DNA of 64,000 bases, taken from Dactylosporangium siamense (GTDB lineage: Bacteria > Actinomycetota > Actinomycetes > Mycobacteriales > Micromonosporaceae). The notes beneath the pieces are model-generated. The model did no database searches. It was given only the letters and a program-made list of their open reading frames with translations, and was not told the DNA's origin. The stretch is from positions 1 to 64,000 of the forward strand of contig NZ_BONQ01000107.1 of the NCBI RefSeq assembly GCF_016862795.1, read 5' to 3'. Numbering within the stretch: position 1 is the stretch's first letter; each line of letters starts with the position of its first letter. The position numbers and the translations under genes were made by a program. Shown here one piece after another: positions 23,505 through 31,636 of the stretch.

Positions 23505-24782
23505 TCACACGTGGAAGCCGCGCTCCCGGTACGCAAAGGTCTCGCCGAGGTCGATGTAGCGGCACTCGTGCGTGTCGAGGTCGACCATGATCGGTGCGTT
23601 GCCACCCAGCTCGGCCTCCAGGTCGCCGTGGTCCAGCAGGGCGATCGAGTTGTACGGCACGATGATCCGGCGGCCGTCTGCGAAGGCGGCCTCCGGCTGG
23701 ACCCGCACCGGCTCCGGCACGAACCCGGGCGGGTCTTCGAGCACCTCCCAGCCCGGGAGCGGCTCGATCTCGACGTCCTCGGAGCCGTCGGACGCGAGGA
23801 ACGCCGCCGCGGCCGCGATGGCGTCCGCCGTGGAGAGCGGCTCGGTCAGCCAGACCTGAGCCAGGAGCCCGGTCGCGGTCAACCGGTGCTCGGTCAGCGT
23901 CCTGAAGGTGACGTCGACGACCATGACCGGCCAGCGGTCCGGGTCGGCGCCGACCGGGATCCAGCAGGCCGTGGCGCCATTGTCGTAGGTGGCGAACGCG
24001 ATGAGGCCGTCGGGCTCGGGGTGGTACGGCGGGCGCAGGCCGCCCCGGGTGTTCATCGCGGCCAGCATCCGCTCGTGCAGCTGCGTGCTCAGGTCGAAGA
24101 CGTCGAGGGCGAGCTGGGCGAACCTGATCCGTGCGGCGACGCCCGCGTGCAGGAGCCGGCGGTAGTCGCCGGGAAGGTTGTCGCTGACTTCGGCCGGCTC
24201 GCCGGGGCAGGATTCCAGCAGGACGGCGGCGGCATCGAGTGGTTCGTCGAGCGGCACACGACCGCTCCAACCGGCCGGGTCCACGCGGGCCGGCGGTGTC
24301 GTGGGGTCTTCGCTGAACAGGGGTGCGCTTTCATCGCGGTACGCGAAGGCGAGCGCGTCGATGCCGGTGCCGCCGGTCACGAACGCCAGCAGGAACTCCG
24401 TGAGGCCGCCGTCGAAGGGGTACCACGTCCCGCCGGCGTAGACGTCGAAGACCCCGGTGCGCCAGGAGTCCGGGTCGCCGGTGCCGGTGTCCCAGCACGC
24501 GTAGTAGTCCGGGTAGATCCTCGCCCACGGCAGGAGGTGCGCGGGCGCGCCGGCGGCGCGGAGCTGGTCGCGGGTCCATTGGACCTCGCCGGCGAACGGG
24601 AGGAAGGACGGTCGCAGGACCTCCAGATAGCCCCGGAAGTAGCCCTTCGGGACCGCCGCCACGTAGTGCGGGTAGTCGGCCGGCAGCCGGGTGCCGAAGG
24701 CACGCTCGAGGTCGGCCGCGGGCGTGGGCTCGACCGCCGTGCGCGGCACACGCGCCGCGGTGATCAGGGTCTCGATGGTCAC
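23505..24782 (-). CDS. SUKH (SMI1/KNR4)-like protein with two related segments
   Basis: A 425-residue soluble protein. An N-terminal region has the SUKH pattern (LERAFGTRLPADYPHYVAAVP, about 23-43, then LLPWARIYPDYYACW). A second region near 265-300 has TYDNGATACWIPVGADPDRWP, the typical SUKH glycine/tryptophan signature. SUKH proteins include immunity proteins of polymorphic toxins, but many actinobacterial ones are of unknown role and no toxin gene is adjacent. GTG 24782 is chosen for the AGGA upstream. Function is uncertain. Confidence 0.6.
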   Translation of the reverse strand: MTIETLITAARVPRTAVEPTPAADLERAFGTRLPADYPHYVAAVPKGYFRGYLEVLRPSFLPFAGEVQWTRDQLRAAGAPAHLLPWARIYPDYYACWDTGTGDPDSWRTGVFDVYAGGTWYPFDGGLTEFLLAFVTGGTGIDALAFAYRDESAPLFSEDPTTPPARVDPAGWSGRVPLDEPLDAAAVLLESCPGEPAEVSDNLPGDYRRLLHAGVAARIRFAQLALDVFDLSTQLHERMLAAMNTRGGLRPPYHPEPDGLIAFATYDNGATACWIPVGADPDRWPVMVVDVTFRTLTEHRLTATGLLAQVWLTEPLSTADAIAAAAAFLASDGSEDVEIEPLPGWEVLEDPPGFVPEPVRVQPEAAFADGRRIIVPYNSIALLDHGDLEAELGGNAPIMVDLDTHECRYIDLGETFAYRERGFHV

Positions 24783-24802
24783 CGCCCCATTCCTACGGCA
24801 CA

Positions 24803-24833
24803 CCCGGCGCCGCCGTCGAGCAGCGGCGCCGGG
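24803..24833 (-). terminator. GC-rich terminator hairpin
   Basis: CCCGGCGCCGC and GCGGCGCCGGG pair perfectly (11 bp) around a 9-base loop. It lies directly downstream of the large secreted mosaic gene and upstream of the SUKH-like gene, both on the minus strand. Confidence 0.72.
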
Positions 24834-24848
24834 GTGCGGCAGGGAGGG

Positions 24849-27800
24849 TCAGGCCACCGGCTCGACCCAGATGTTGCGGTAGTACAGGTTCGCGCCGGCG
24901 TCGCCGTGGTCCTGCAGGCGGATCTTGCCCGCCGACGCGGTCTCGGCGGCGCCGTTGCCGGTCGGTCCGTCGATGGCGACGTTGTTGTGCACCGTGACGC
25001 CGTTCCACACGACCGTGACCCGGGCGTTCTCCGTCTTGGTCCCGGAGGCGTTGTACCGGGCCGCGCGGAACGTCACGTCGTAGGTCTGCCACGTCTCCGG
25101 GGCGGTCGCGGCGTTGCTGGTCGCGGCGATCTTGTTGTAGATCGACGCGCAGGTGTCGATGCCCGGGGCCGAGGCGACGCCGAACGAGTCGAGCACCTGC
25201 AGCTCGTAGCGGTCCTGCAGGTAGATGCCGCTGTTCGAGCGCTGCTGGCCGGTGACGCTGCCCGGCAGGTTCGGCAGCCAGAACTCGATGTGCAGCTTGA
25301 AGTCGCCGAAGCTCTCCTTGCTGCGGATGTCGCCGCCGAGGACCTCGACGCCGCCGTTGCCGAGCGGCCAGGTGACCGCGGAGCCGCCGGAGCCCTCGAA
25401 GTTGTTCATGTTCGTGCCGTCGAACAGCACGGTCCGGTTGGTGCCGGTCGTGCTGTAGGCCTCGAACTCGTAGATCCGGGCCGCCCCGTTGCCGTCGCTC
25501 GCCGGCGTGGTGATGTTGACCCGCAGGTACCGGGCGGACGTGGTGGTGAAGTTGTGCGTGGTCGTGCCGGCCGTGTTGCCGGTGACGGTCGCGACCGTCG
25601 TCCACGTGGTGCCGTTGGTGCTGGTCTGCACGGTGAAGTCACGCGTGTTCCAGCTGGGGTTCTCCCCGCCGGCACTCGCGTGCTTGAGCGTGACCCGGCT
25701 GACGTTCTGGCTGGAGCCGAGGTCGACCTGCAGCCACTTGCTGGCGCCGAGCGAGCACCACTTGTCGGCGTTGCCGCCGTTGACGCTGCCGTTGACGGCC
25801 TTCTCCGGGCCCTCGGCGGTGCCGCAGGAGCTGTCGGCGGTGGCTGTCTTGTTCAGCGCGAGGTTGCCGGTGGCGGGGGGTGCGGTGCCGCCGTAGACCT
25901 CGAAGTCGTAGATCCTGGCGGCCGTGTTGCCGTCGCTCGCCGGCGTGGTGACGTTGAGCCGGACGTATCTGGCCTGGGTCGCCGCGATGGTGTGGGTGGT
26001 CGTGCTGGCCGTGTTGGCGGTGACGGTCGACACCGTCGTCCAGCTGGTGCCGTTGGTGCTCACCTGGATGTTGAAGTCGCGGGTGTTCCAGGCCGTGTTC
26101 TCACCGCCGGTGCCGGCGTGCTGCACGACGAACTTGTTGACGCTCTGGGTGGAGCCCAGGTCGACCTGCAGCCACTTGGTGGCGCCCTGCGAGCACCACT
26201 TGTCGAGGTTGCCGTTGGTGGTGGTGCCGTTGACGGCGCGGGCCGCCTTCTCCGACGTGGAGCAGTTGCTGTCGGAGGTGGCGGGCTTGCCGAGGGCCAG
26301 GTTGACCGGCGGCGTCTGGCCGGGGATGGCGTTGAGCGTGTACCAGACCTCGGTGCTCCACAGCGACTGGCCGTTCGAGGCGGCGAAGGGCTTGGGGGAG
26401 CGGATGTGCACGACCCGGCCGGCCTTGAGACCCGGGATCACCAGCGTGACCTTCTTGCCGTCGGAGGACAGGGTCGCCGAGGACACGCTCAGCGTCTCCT
26501 CGTCGACCTTCGGGCCGCCGTAGGCCGCGGTCGGCACGTAGCGCCACTGCTTGACCCGGTACTTCGAAGCCAGTGCGCTGGCCGTGGCGGCCGACAGCGG
26601 CTGGGTGTATTCGATCTCGAACCCGTTGGGCGTGGCCCGGGTCGCGAGCATGTCGAAGTAGTTGGCGCCGTTCGGGGTCAGCTTCTGCAGGCCGTAGGTG
26701 AGCTTGCCGGTCTGTCCCCAGTTGCCGCCGGCGCCGAGACCACCGACGTAGACCGCGCCGTCGGGGCCGAGCGCGACCTCCGAGATGCCGGCCTCGAGAC
26801 CCTGGGTCATGCGGTACAGCGCGCCCTGGTACTCGCCGTTGACCTTCTCGACGTACGCGCGCTGCAGGCCGCCGTAGGTGACGTCACCGATGAGGAACTG
26901 GCCCTGGTACAGGCCGGACGGCATGTACAGCGGCGTGCTCGGCGAGTTGCCGATCTCGTTCTGCGGCAGCCACAGCACCGGCTGGGTCACCGGGTTGTCG
27001 TCGAACAGGGCCTGCGGGTTGAGGTAGTGGTTGAAGAAGCGGCCCTGCTTGATGTGCAGCAGCTTCGACGACGGCTGGTAGCCGCCCTGGTTGTCGGTGA
27101 CGAAGATGCCGCCCTCGGGGCCCCAGCCGATGCCGTGCGGGGTCCGCAGGCCACCGGCGACGTAGGTGTAGGTCCCGTCCGCAGGGTTGATCTTGATGGT
27201 GGTGCCGCGGTTCACGACGCCCTGCGGGTTCGTGGTCGCGCCGCCGTAGTCGATCGACACCGACAGGTTCAGGTAGAAGAAGCCCGCCTCGTAGAGCAGG
27301 CCGAACGCGAACGAGTGGAAGTTGCCGTCGAACGGCATGGTCGCGACCGTCTGGTACTGGTCGGCGACCTCGTCACCGTTGGTGTCGACGAGGCGGGTCA
27401 GCCGCTGCTTCTCCGACACGTAGACGACGCCGTTGACGACCTTCAGGCCCATCGGCTCCTTGAGGTTGCTGCCGATGCGCTTCGTCGTCACGTTGCCGGG
27501 CGAGGTCGCCCCGCCGGTGTTGCCGAGGATCCACACCTCGCCGGCCTGCGACGTGCCGGACTGGTCGCTGCCGCCCCAGGTGCAGACGACCAGGCGCCCG
27601 TCGGGCAGCCAGTCCATGCCGGTGACCTTCGGCTGGAAGCTGCTGTTGGGGCGCAGGTTCGTCAGCGTGAAGTTCGGGTGGACGGCGGTCAGCGGCAGGC
27701 CGTCGCCGGCGGAGTCGCCCGTGCCTTCGCACTCCTTCTTGCCGGGCGCGGTGACCCGCACGACCCCGGCGTCGGTGCTGAGCACGGAGTTGGGCACCGT

Positions 27801-28322
27801 CACGAACGACGACGAGCCCGGCGTCTGCCACTGCAGCGTGAGCTGCTGCCCGCCGCCGGCCTCGAAGAACTCGATGAGCAGCGAGTGGTAGCCGGTGCCC
27901 AGCTGGACGGCGCCGTCCTTGGCGGTCGCGCCGTGCAGCCCGTCGTTGTTGATGACAACGTTGTCATCGATACTGAGACGCGAGCCGTCGTCGCTGATGA
28001 GCCGGAACGTGTAGCTGCCCGCCGTGGCGATGTTGACGTTGCCGATCGCCTGGGTGAGGAAGTTGTCCTCGAGCCCGAACTGGGCCGAGGTGGTCCAGTC
28101 GATCGTCGGCATGAGCTTGTCGACGTTGGGGGTCTGCGCGGGCTTGAGGGTGCAGAGCGTGCTGAGGGGTGTCTGCAGGTCGAAGGTGCGCAGCGTGACG
28201 CCGGGCTCCTGCGCCGGCGGCGCGGCGGACGCGCTTGACGGTATGACCAGGGCGGTGGCCACCAGGGTGGAGGCGAGCGCACCCAGGATCGGGCTGCGCG
28301 TGCGCCGGGGCGGGACGGACAC
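24849..28322 (-). CDS. Secreted mosaic: PA14, sugar-dehydrogenase-like propeller, 2x F5/8C, DUF1080
   Basis: A 1157-residue exported protein. The signal peptide ends near residue 34 (SSASA-A). A PA14-like domain (about 55-170; FRLISDDGSRLSIDD) is followed by a six-bladed glucose/sorbosone-dehydrogenase-like propeller (about 205-550; VTGMDWLPDGRLVVCTWGG, RTPHGIGWGPEGGIFVTDN) and a linking Ig-like segment to about 660. Then come two tandem F5/8C carbohydrate-binding domains (about 672-809 and 819-955) and a C-terminal DUF1080 domain (about 960-1157), a concanavalin-type fold known from 3-keto-disaccharide hydrolases. GTG 28322 has a GGAGG site. It probably binds and modifies plant or fungal polysaccharides outside the cell; catalysis is unproven. 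Confidence 0.82.
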   Translation of the reverse strand: MSVPPRRTRSPILGALASTLVATALVIPSSASAAPPAQEPGVTLRTFDLQTPLSTLCTLKPAQTPNVDKLMPTIDWTTSAQFGLEDNFLTQAIGNVNIATAGSYTFRLISDDGSRLSIDDNVVINNDGLHGATAKDGAVQLGTGYHSLLIEFFEAGGGQQLTLQWQTPGSSSFVTVPNSVLSTDAGVVRVTAPGKKECEGTGDSAGDGLPLTAVHPNFTLTNLRPNSSFQPKVTGMDWLPDGRLVVCTWGGSDQSGTSQAGEVWILGNTGGATSPGNVTTKRIGSNLKEPMGLKVVNGVVYVSEKQRLTRLVDTNGDEVADQYQTVATMPFDGNFHSFAFGLLYEAGFFYLNLSVSIDYGGATTNPQGVVNRGTTIKINPADGTYTYVAGGLRTPHGIGWGPEGGIFVTDNQGGYQPSSKLLHIKQGRFFNHYLNPQALFDDNPVTQPVLWLPQNEIGNSPSTPLYMPSGLYQGQFLIGDVTYGGLQRAYVEKVNGEYQGALYRMTQGLEAGISEVALGPDGAVYVGGLGAGGNWGQTGKLTYGLQKLTPNGANYFDMLATRATPNGFEIEYTQPLSAATASALASKYRVKQWRYVPTAAYGGPKVDEETLSVSSATLSSDGKKVTLVIPGLKAGRVVHIRSPKPFAASNGQSLWSTEVWYTLNAIPGQTPPVNLALGKPATSDSNCSTSEKAARAVNGTTTNGNLDKWCSQGATKWLQVDLGSTQSVNKFVVQHAGTGGENTAWNTRDFNIQVSTNGTSWTTVSTVTANTASTTTHTIAATQARYVRLNVTTPASDGNTAARIYDFEVYGGTAPPATGNLALNKTATADSSCGTAEGPEKAVNGSVNGGNADKWCSLGASKWLQVDLGSSQNVSRVTLKHASAGGENPSWNTRDFTVQTSTNGTTWTTVATVTGNTAGTTTHNFTTTSARYLRVNITTPASDGNGAARIYEFEAYSTTGTNRTVLFDGTNMNNFEGSGGSAVTWPLGNGGVEVLGGDIRSKESFGDFKLHIEFWLPNLPGSVTGQQRSNSGIYLQDRYELQVLDSFGVASAPGIDTCASIYNKIAATSNAATAPETWQTYDVTFRAARYNASGTKTENARVTVVWNGVTVHNNVAIDGPTGNGAAETASAGKIRLQDHGDAGANLYYRNIWVEPVA
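25456..26306 (-). repeat. Tandem duplication encoding two F5/8C domains
   Basis: Two roughly 410-base segments (about 25895-26306 and 25456-25867) encode closely similar domains sharing KWLQVDLGS, ENxxWNTRDF and TTPASDGN motifs. This is an internal duplication within the mosaic gene. Confidence 0.8.
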
Positions 28323-28533
28323 GGGTCCTCCAGGGAGAGAGCGAGAGTGCTCCACCGGAGGCACGGCAACCGTTCAGGGCGGCGCGCGGACAACCGGCGG
28401 GCACCACTGTCGATGTCCTGCGGGTTGCCTGGCACGCCGATGCCTGGCGCGGCAAATCTACCGAGGCTTTCATTTCGATGTCTAGATGTTTTGTTGGAGA
28501 TCGGCGAACTTTCCCTCGATGTCGACCAAAGAT

Positions 28534-29454
28534 TTAAAGCTTTGCCCGCAATGCCGCGATCTGCGCGTCCAGGAACGCCCGCGCGACCCCGGTCTTGGCG
28601 AAGATCGCGTCGAAGCCGTGGAACGCGCCGTCGACGACGGTCAGGTCGCAGGCGACCCCCGCCGCCCGCAACCGCCGCGCGTGGTCGAGGTCCTCGTCGT
28701 GGAACAGGTCGTTCGTGCCCACCCCGATCCAGGCGGGCGGCAGCCCGGACAGGTCCTCGCACCGGGCCGGCGCCGCGTAGTCGGACACTCCCGGGCCGCC
28801 GGGCTCCCGTCCGAGGTAGGCCGACCAGCCGAAACGGTTGTTCTGCGGGGTCCAGGCGCGCAGGTAGGTGGTGTCGACGCCGGTCCGCAGCACCGTGCGG
28901 TCGTCGAGCATCGGATACACCAGCAGCTGGAACACCGGCGAGACGACGCCCCGGTCCCGGGCGAGCAGCGCCAGCCCGGCCGCCAGGCCGCCGCCCGCGC
29001 TGGCGCCGCCGATCGCGATCGCGCCCGGATCGACCCCGAGCTCCGCCGCGTTGCCGGCCAGCCACTGCAGTCCGGCGTACACGTCGTCGAGCGGCGCCGG
29101 AAACGGGTGCTGGGGCGCGAGCCGGTAGTCCACCGAGGCGACCACGGCGCCGAGCTCCCGCGCGAACGCGATGCAGGACCGGTCATCCTGCTCCGGCCGG
29201 CCCTGCACGAAGCCGCCGCCGTGGATCCAGTACAGCGCCGGCGCCGGGCGTGGCAGCCCCACCGGCCGGTAGACGCGCACCCGCACCGGAGGCCGTCCCG
29301 CCGGACCCGGCGCGCTCAGGTTCTCGATCGTCATGCCGTCCGGGGTGCGGATGCCCGGAGCCTTGACCCGCTGCGCGAACCGGACGAGCCACGGGCGCAG
29401 TTTGATCCGGGGAATGAACCGGGCGCGGGTCAGGTCTGGATGGAACTGCGGCAT
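28534..29454 (-). CDS. Alpha/beta hydrolase (HSL-type esterase/lipase)
   Basis: A 306-residue hormone-sensitive-lipase-family esterase. HGGGFVQG (about 100-107) is the oxyanion motif and GGASAGGG (about 173-180) holds the nucleophile serine. The acid is likely in GTNDLFHDED and the histidine in DGAFHGFD near the C-terminus. ATG 29454 has a GGAGG site 6 bases upstream; the longer frame would run through an operator. It is divergent from an SRPBCC gene across a perfect 9+9 palindrome, so a TetR-like repressor encoded elsewhere probably controls it. It likely hydrolyses short-chain esters. Confidence 0.83.
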   Translation of the reverse strand: MPQFHPDLTRARFIPRIKLRPWLVRFAQRVKAPGIRTPDGMTIENLSAPGPAGRPPVRVRVYRPVGLPRPAPALYWIHGGGFVQGRPEQDDRSCIAFARELGAVVASVDYRLAPQHPFPAPLDDVYAGLQWLAGNAAELGVDPGAIAIGGASAGGGLAAGLALLARDRGVVSPVFQLLVYPMLDDRTVLRTGVDTTYLRAWTPQNNRFGWSAYLGREPGGPGVSDYAAPARCEDLSGLPPAWIGVGTNDLFHDEDLDHARRLRAAGVACDLTVVDGAFHGFDAIFAKTGVARAFLDAQIAALRAKL

Positions 29455-29473
29455 CGTGCCTCCTGCGGCGAGA

Positions 29474-29495
29474 AACCGGACAATACTGTCCGGTT
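29474..29495. promoter_or_regulatory. TetR-type operator palindrome
   Basis: AACCGGACA, ATAC, TGTCCGGTT is a perfect 9+9 inverted repeat centred between the divergent esterase and SRPBCC genes. It looks like a TetR-family site, but no regulator gene is adjacent. Confidence 0.7.
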
Positions 29496-29533
29496 GAGTG
29501 GCCTGTCCAGGGCGCACTAAGCTGGGAGGCCTC

Positions 29534-30028
29534 ATGACGTCGACCTGGCCGACCGCCCGACTGGACGCGGTCCAGCGGCTGCGGGTGCTGAGCGAGACGC
29601 TGCGCGCCCCGCTCTACGCGGAGGCGCACTTCGCCGAGCCGCCCGCCGACGTCTGGTCGGTCGCCGCCGACCTGCCCAATCATCTGCCGCAGTGGATCCG
29701 CACGATGCGCTCGTTCGAGTTCGTCGACGGCACCGCGGCGCCCCTTCGAGCCGTCGCGGTCGGCCGCCTCGGGCACCGCGCCGTGTTCGACGTCGCGCTG
29801 GAGACGGGCTGGTGCCTGATGCAGAGTCCGTCCGTGATCGGTGGGATGGCGGCGGTACCCGACGGCGACGGCACCAGGTTCGCGGTGCTCGGCGGGACCC
29901 GTGGGCGCCTGCGGCGCACCCGCCGGCTGGTGTTCCTGCCCCTCGCGGGCACGTCCGCGCGGCGGATGGTGGGCAACCTGGCACGGCTCCTGGACGAGCG
30001 CGCGACCGGATCGGCACAGACCGGCTGA
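29534..30028 (+). CDS. SRPBCC-family protein
   Basis: A 164-residue START-like protein: an N-terminal PADVWSVAADLPNHLPQW helix, a central strand GLMQSPSV-like (WCLMQSPSVIGGMAAVP) and a C-terminal long helix (GTSARRMVGNLARLLDERA). ATG 29534 follows a GGGAGG site, and a TAAGCT box lies 10 bases further upstream. It shares an operator with the divergent esterase and is convergent with an epoxide-hydrolase-like gene. The ligand is unknown. Confidence 0.72.
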   Translation: MTSTWPTARLDAVQRLRVLSETLRAPLYAEAHFAEPPADVWSVAADLPNHLPQWIRTMRSFEFVDGTAAPLRAVAVGRLGHRAVFDVALETGWCLMQSPSVIGGMAAVPDGDGTRFAVLGGTRGRLRRTRRLVFLPLAGTSARRMVGNLARLLDERATGSAQTG

Positions 30029-30052
30029 ACCGTGCCGCCGGTGCCGGTTCAG
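30025..30052. terminator. Bidirectional terminator over both stop codons
   Basis: CTGAACCG, 12 bases, CGGTTCAG is a perfect 8-bp stem. It contains the stop codons of the convergent SRPBCC and alpha/beta-hydrolase genes. Confidence 0.62.
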
Positions 30053-30930
30053 TGCGGGAAGAGCGTGCGGATCCGGGCCGCCACCAGGTCCGGGCGCTCA
30101 TCCGGCAGCTGATGGCCGGCGCCCGGCACGACCTCCACGGTCAGGTCGTCGGCGTGCCCGCCGGCGGTGGACAGCAGCGCCGGCGGGATCACCACGTCCC
30201 GGGCGCCGCCCACGATCAGCGTCGGCACCCGCAGCCGCGCGCCGCCGGACCAGCCCCGGCGCAACCGCGGGATGTCGTCGACCACGAACCTCCAGTGCAG
30301 CGCCTGCCCCGCGTGCGCGGCACCGGGCTCCCGGCCGGCGGCGGCGAACTCGTCGAGCTCACCGGGCCGCCACGTGACCGCCGGATCGGCCGCCGCCCGC
30401 CGCAGCAGGAACCGGGTGAACCCGGGCCAGCGCCGCAGCACCAGCCGCCCCAGCAGCGGATACTCGATGACCGCCGTGTACCAGAACCGCCACGCCTGGG
30501 TGATCAGCGCCCGCCGGGCCGGCCACGGATGCATCATGTTCAACGCGATGAACCGGCTGAAGCGTTCGGGCGCGCGCAGGCACGCGGCGAACCCGGCCCA
30601 GGCGCCCCAGTCGTGCCCGACGAGCCCGACCCGGTCGTGCCCGAGGGCGTCGAGCAGTGCCACGACGTCGGCCGCCCGGTCCTCGGTGCCGTGCCCGCCC
30701 CGCGACGGCGCCGACCACCCGAAGCCACGGAGGTCGGGGCAGATCAGCCGGTAGCCGACTGGCAGGAGGGCGATGACGTGGCGCCAGGCGTACCAATGCT
30801 GCGGGAAGCCATGCAGGAGCACCAGCGCGGTGCCGGCGCCCGCCTCGGCCACGTGCAGGCGGGTCCCGCGGACGTCCACGAAGCGATGGGTGACCCCGGC
30901 GACCTCGGGGAACGGACGGTTGGGTGTCAT
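30049..30930 (-). CDS. Alpha/beta hydrolase, epoxide-hydrolase-like
   Basis: A 293-residue alpha/beta hydrolase. LLHGFPQHWYAW is the oxyanion HGxP motif typical of epoxide hydrolases and dehalogenases, VGHDWGAWAG (about 108-117) carries the nucleophile aspartate in Gly-His-Asp-Trp-Gly, and the catalytic histidine is in VPGAGHQLP near the C-terminus. The length fits soluble epoxide hydrolases. It lies 84 bases downstream of an ECF sigma gene on the same strand and may be its co-transcribed target. Confidence 0.83.
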   Translation of the reverse strand: MTPNRPFPEVAGVTHRFVDVRGTRLHVAEAGAGTALVLLHGFPQHWYAWRHVIALLPVGYRLICPDLRGFGWSAPSRGGHGTEDRAADVVALLDALGHDRVGLVGHDWGAWAGFAACLRAPERFSRFIALNMMHPWPARRALITQAWRFWYTAVIEYPLLGRLVLRRWPGFTRFLLRRAAADPAVTWRPGELDEFAAAGREPGAAHAGQALHWRFVVDDIPRLRRGWSGGARLRVPTLIVGGARDVVIPPALLSTAGGHADDLTVEVVPGAGHQLPDERPDLVAARIRTLFPH

Positions 30931-31014
30931 GTGCGGGCCTCTCTCGACGGTCGGGCCCGGCCAGGTGCGGGACCCCGTGCTGTGAGAGGGCGCTTCCCGC
31001 CGAAACCTTCCCGG

Positions 31015-31533
31015 CTATCTCCAGCGATCGCGGAACGCGCTGCGGGCCCGGGACAGTCGCGACCGGACCGTGCCGAGGGGCAGGTCGAGGATGCCCGCGA
31101 CCGCCTTCTCGTCGAGCCCCTCGAGGTCGCGCAGCACCAGCATGGCGCGGTGCTCCGGGCTGAGCCGCCGCAGCACGTCCAGGATGTCGGTGCGCAGCTG
31201 CGGATCCCCTGGCGCCGGCAGGTCGCTCAGCTCGGCGGCGAGAGTGCCCGTGCGGCGCCGCGCCACCCGCACCGCCTCCCGGGTGCAGATGGTGCGCACC
31301 CAGCCGAACAGCGCCGCGGGCTCCCTGAGCTGCCCGATGCTGCGGAAGATGACGATCATCGACTCCTGCGCGGCGTCGGCCGCGTCCTGCAACGCGATCG
31401 GCGCGCACAGCCGGCCGACATACGGGTCCAGGATCCGCAACAGCTCGTCGATTGCGAGCGCGTCGCCCCGCTGGGCACGGCGCACCAGGGCCGGATCGAC
31501 CTCACGGCCGCGGTCGTCCCCCGTCGACCTCAT
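31015..31533 (-). CDS. ECF-type RNA polymerase sigma factor
   Basis: A 172-residue sigma-70 family protein. Region 2 includes ALQDAADAAQESMIVIFRSIGQL and the -10-recognition GWVRTICTREAVRVARRR; region 4 includes LSPEHRAMLVLRDLEGLDEKAVAGIL and GTVRSRLSRARSAF. No anti-sigma gene is adjacent: downstream lies an alpha/beta hydrolase and upstream a divergent phosphotransferase. A TACTGT box 8 bases before ATG 31533 is a possible promoter. Confidence 0.85.
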   Translation of the reverse strand: MRSTGDDRGREVDPALVRRAQRGDALAIDELLRILDPYVGRLCAPIALQDAADAAQESMIVIFRSIGQLREPAALFGWVRTICTREAVRVARRRTGTLAAELSDLPAPGDPQLRTDILDVLRRLSPEHRAMLVLRDLEGLDEKAVAGILDLPLGTVRSRLSRARSAFRDRWR

Positions 31534-31541
31534 CGCCGGTC

Positions 31542-31547
31542 ACAGTA
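31542..31547 (-). promoter_or_regulatory. -10 box TACTGT for ECF sigma gene
   Basis: On the minus strand TACTGT ends 8 bases before ATG 31533 and is directly preceded by ATTGAC. Confidence 0.4.
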
Positions 31548-31636
31548 GTCAATGCCGCGGGACCACCCGGCGCCCGGTGCCGGCGCGGCTCGAAATCGGG
31601 TTGCCACCGCCCGGGCCCGGCGGACATGGTCTGGGC

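Noticed and set aside
23511-28238. 1575-residue plus-strand open frame
   Set aside because: It lies opposite the SUKH-like gene and the secreted mosaic, which have clear domains, starts and a signal peptide on the minus strand. The plus frame is a Arg/Gly/Val-rich GC artefact.
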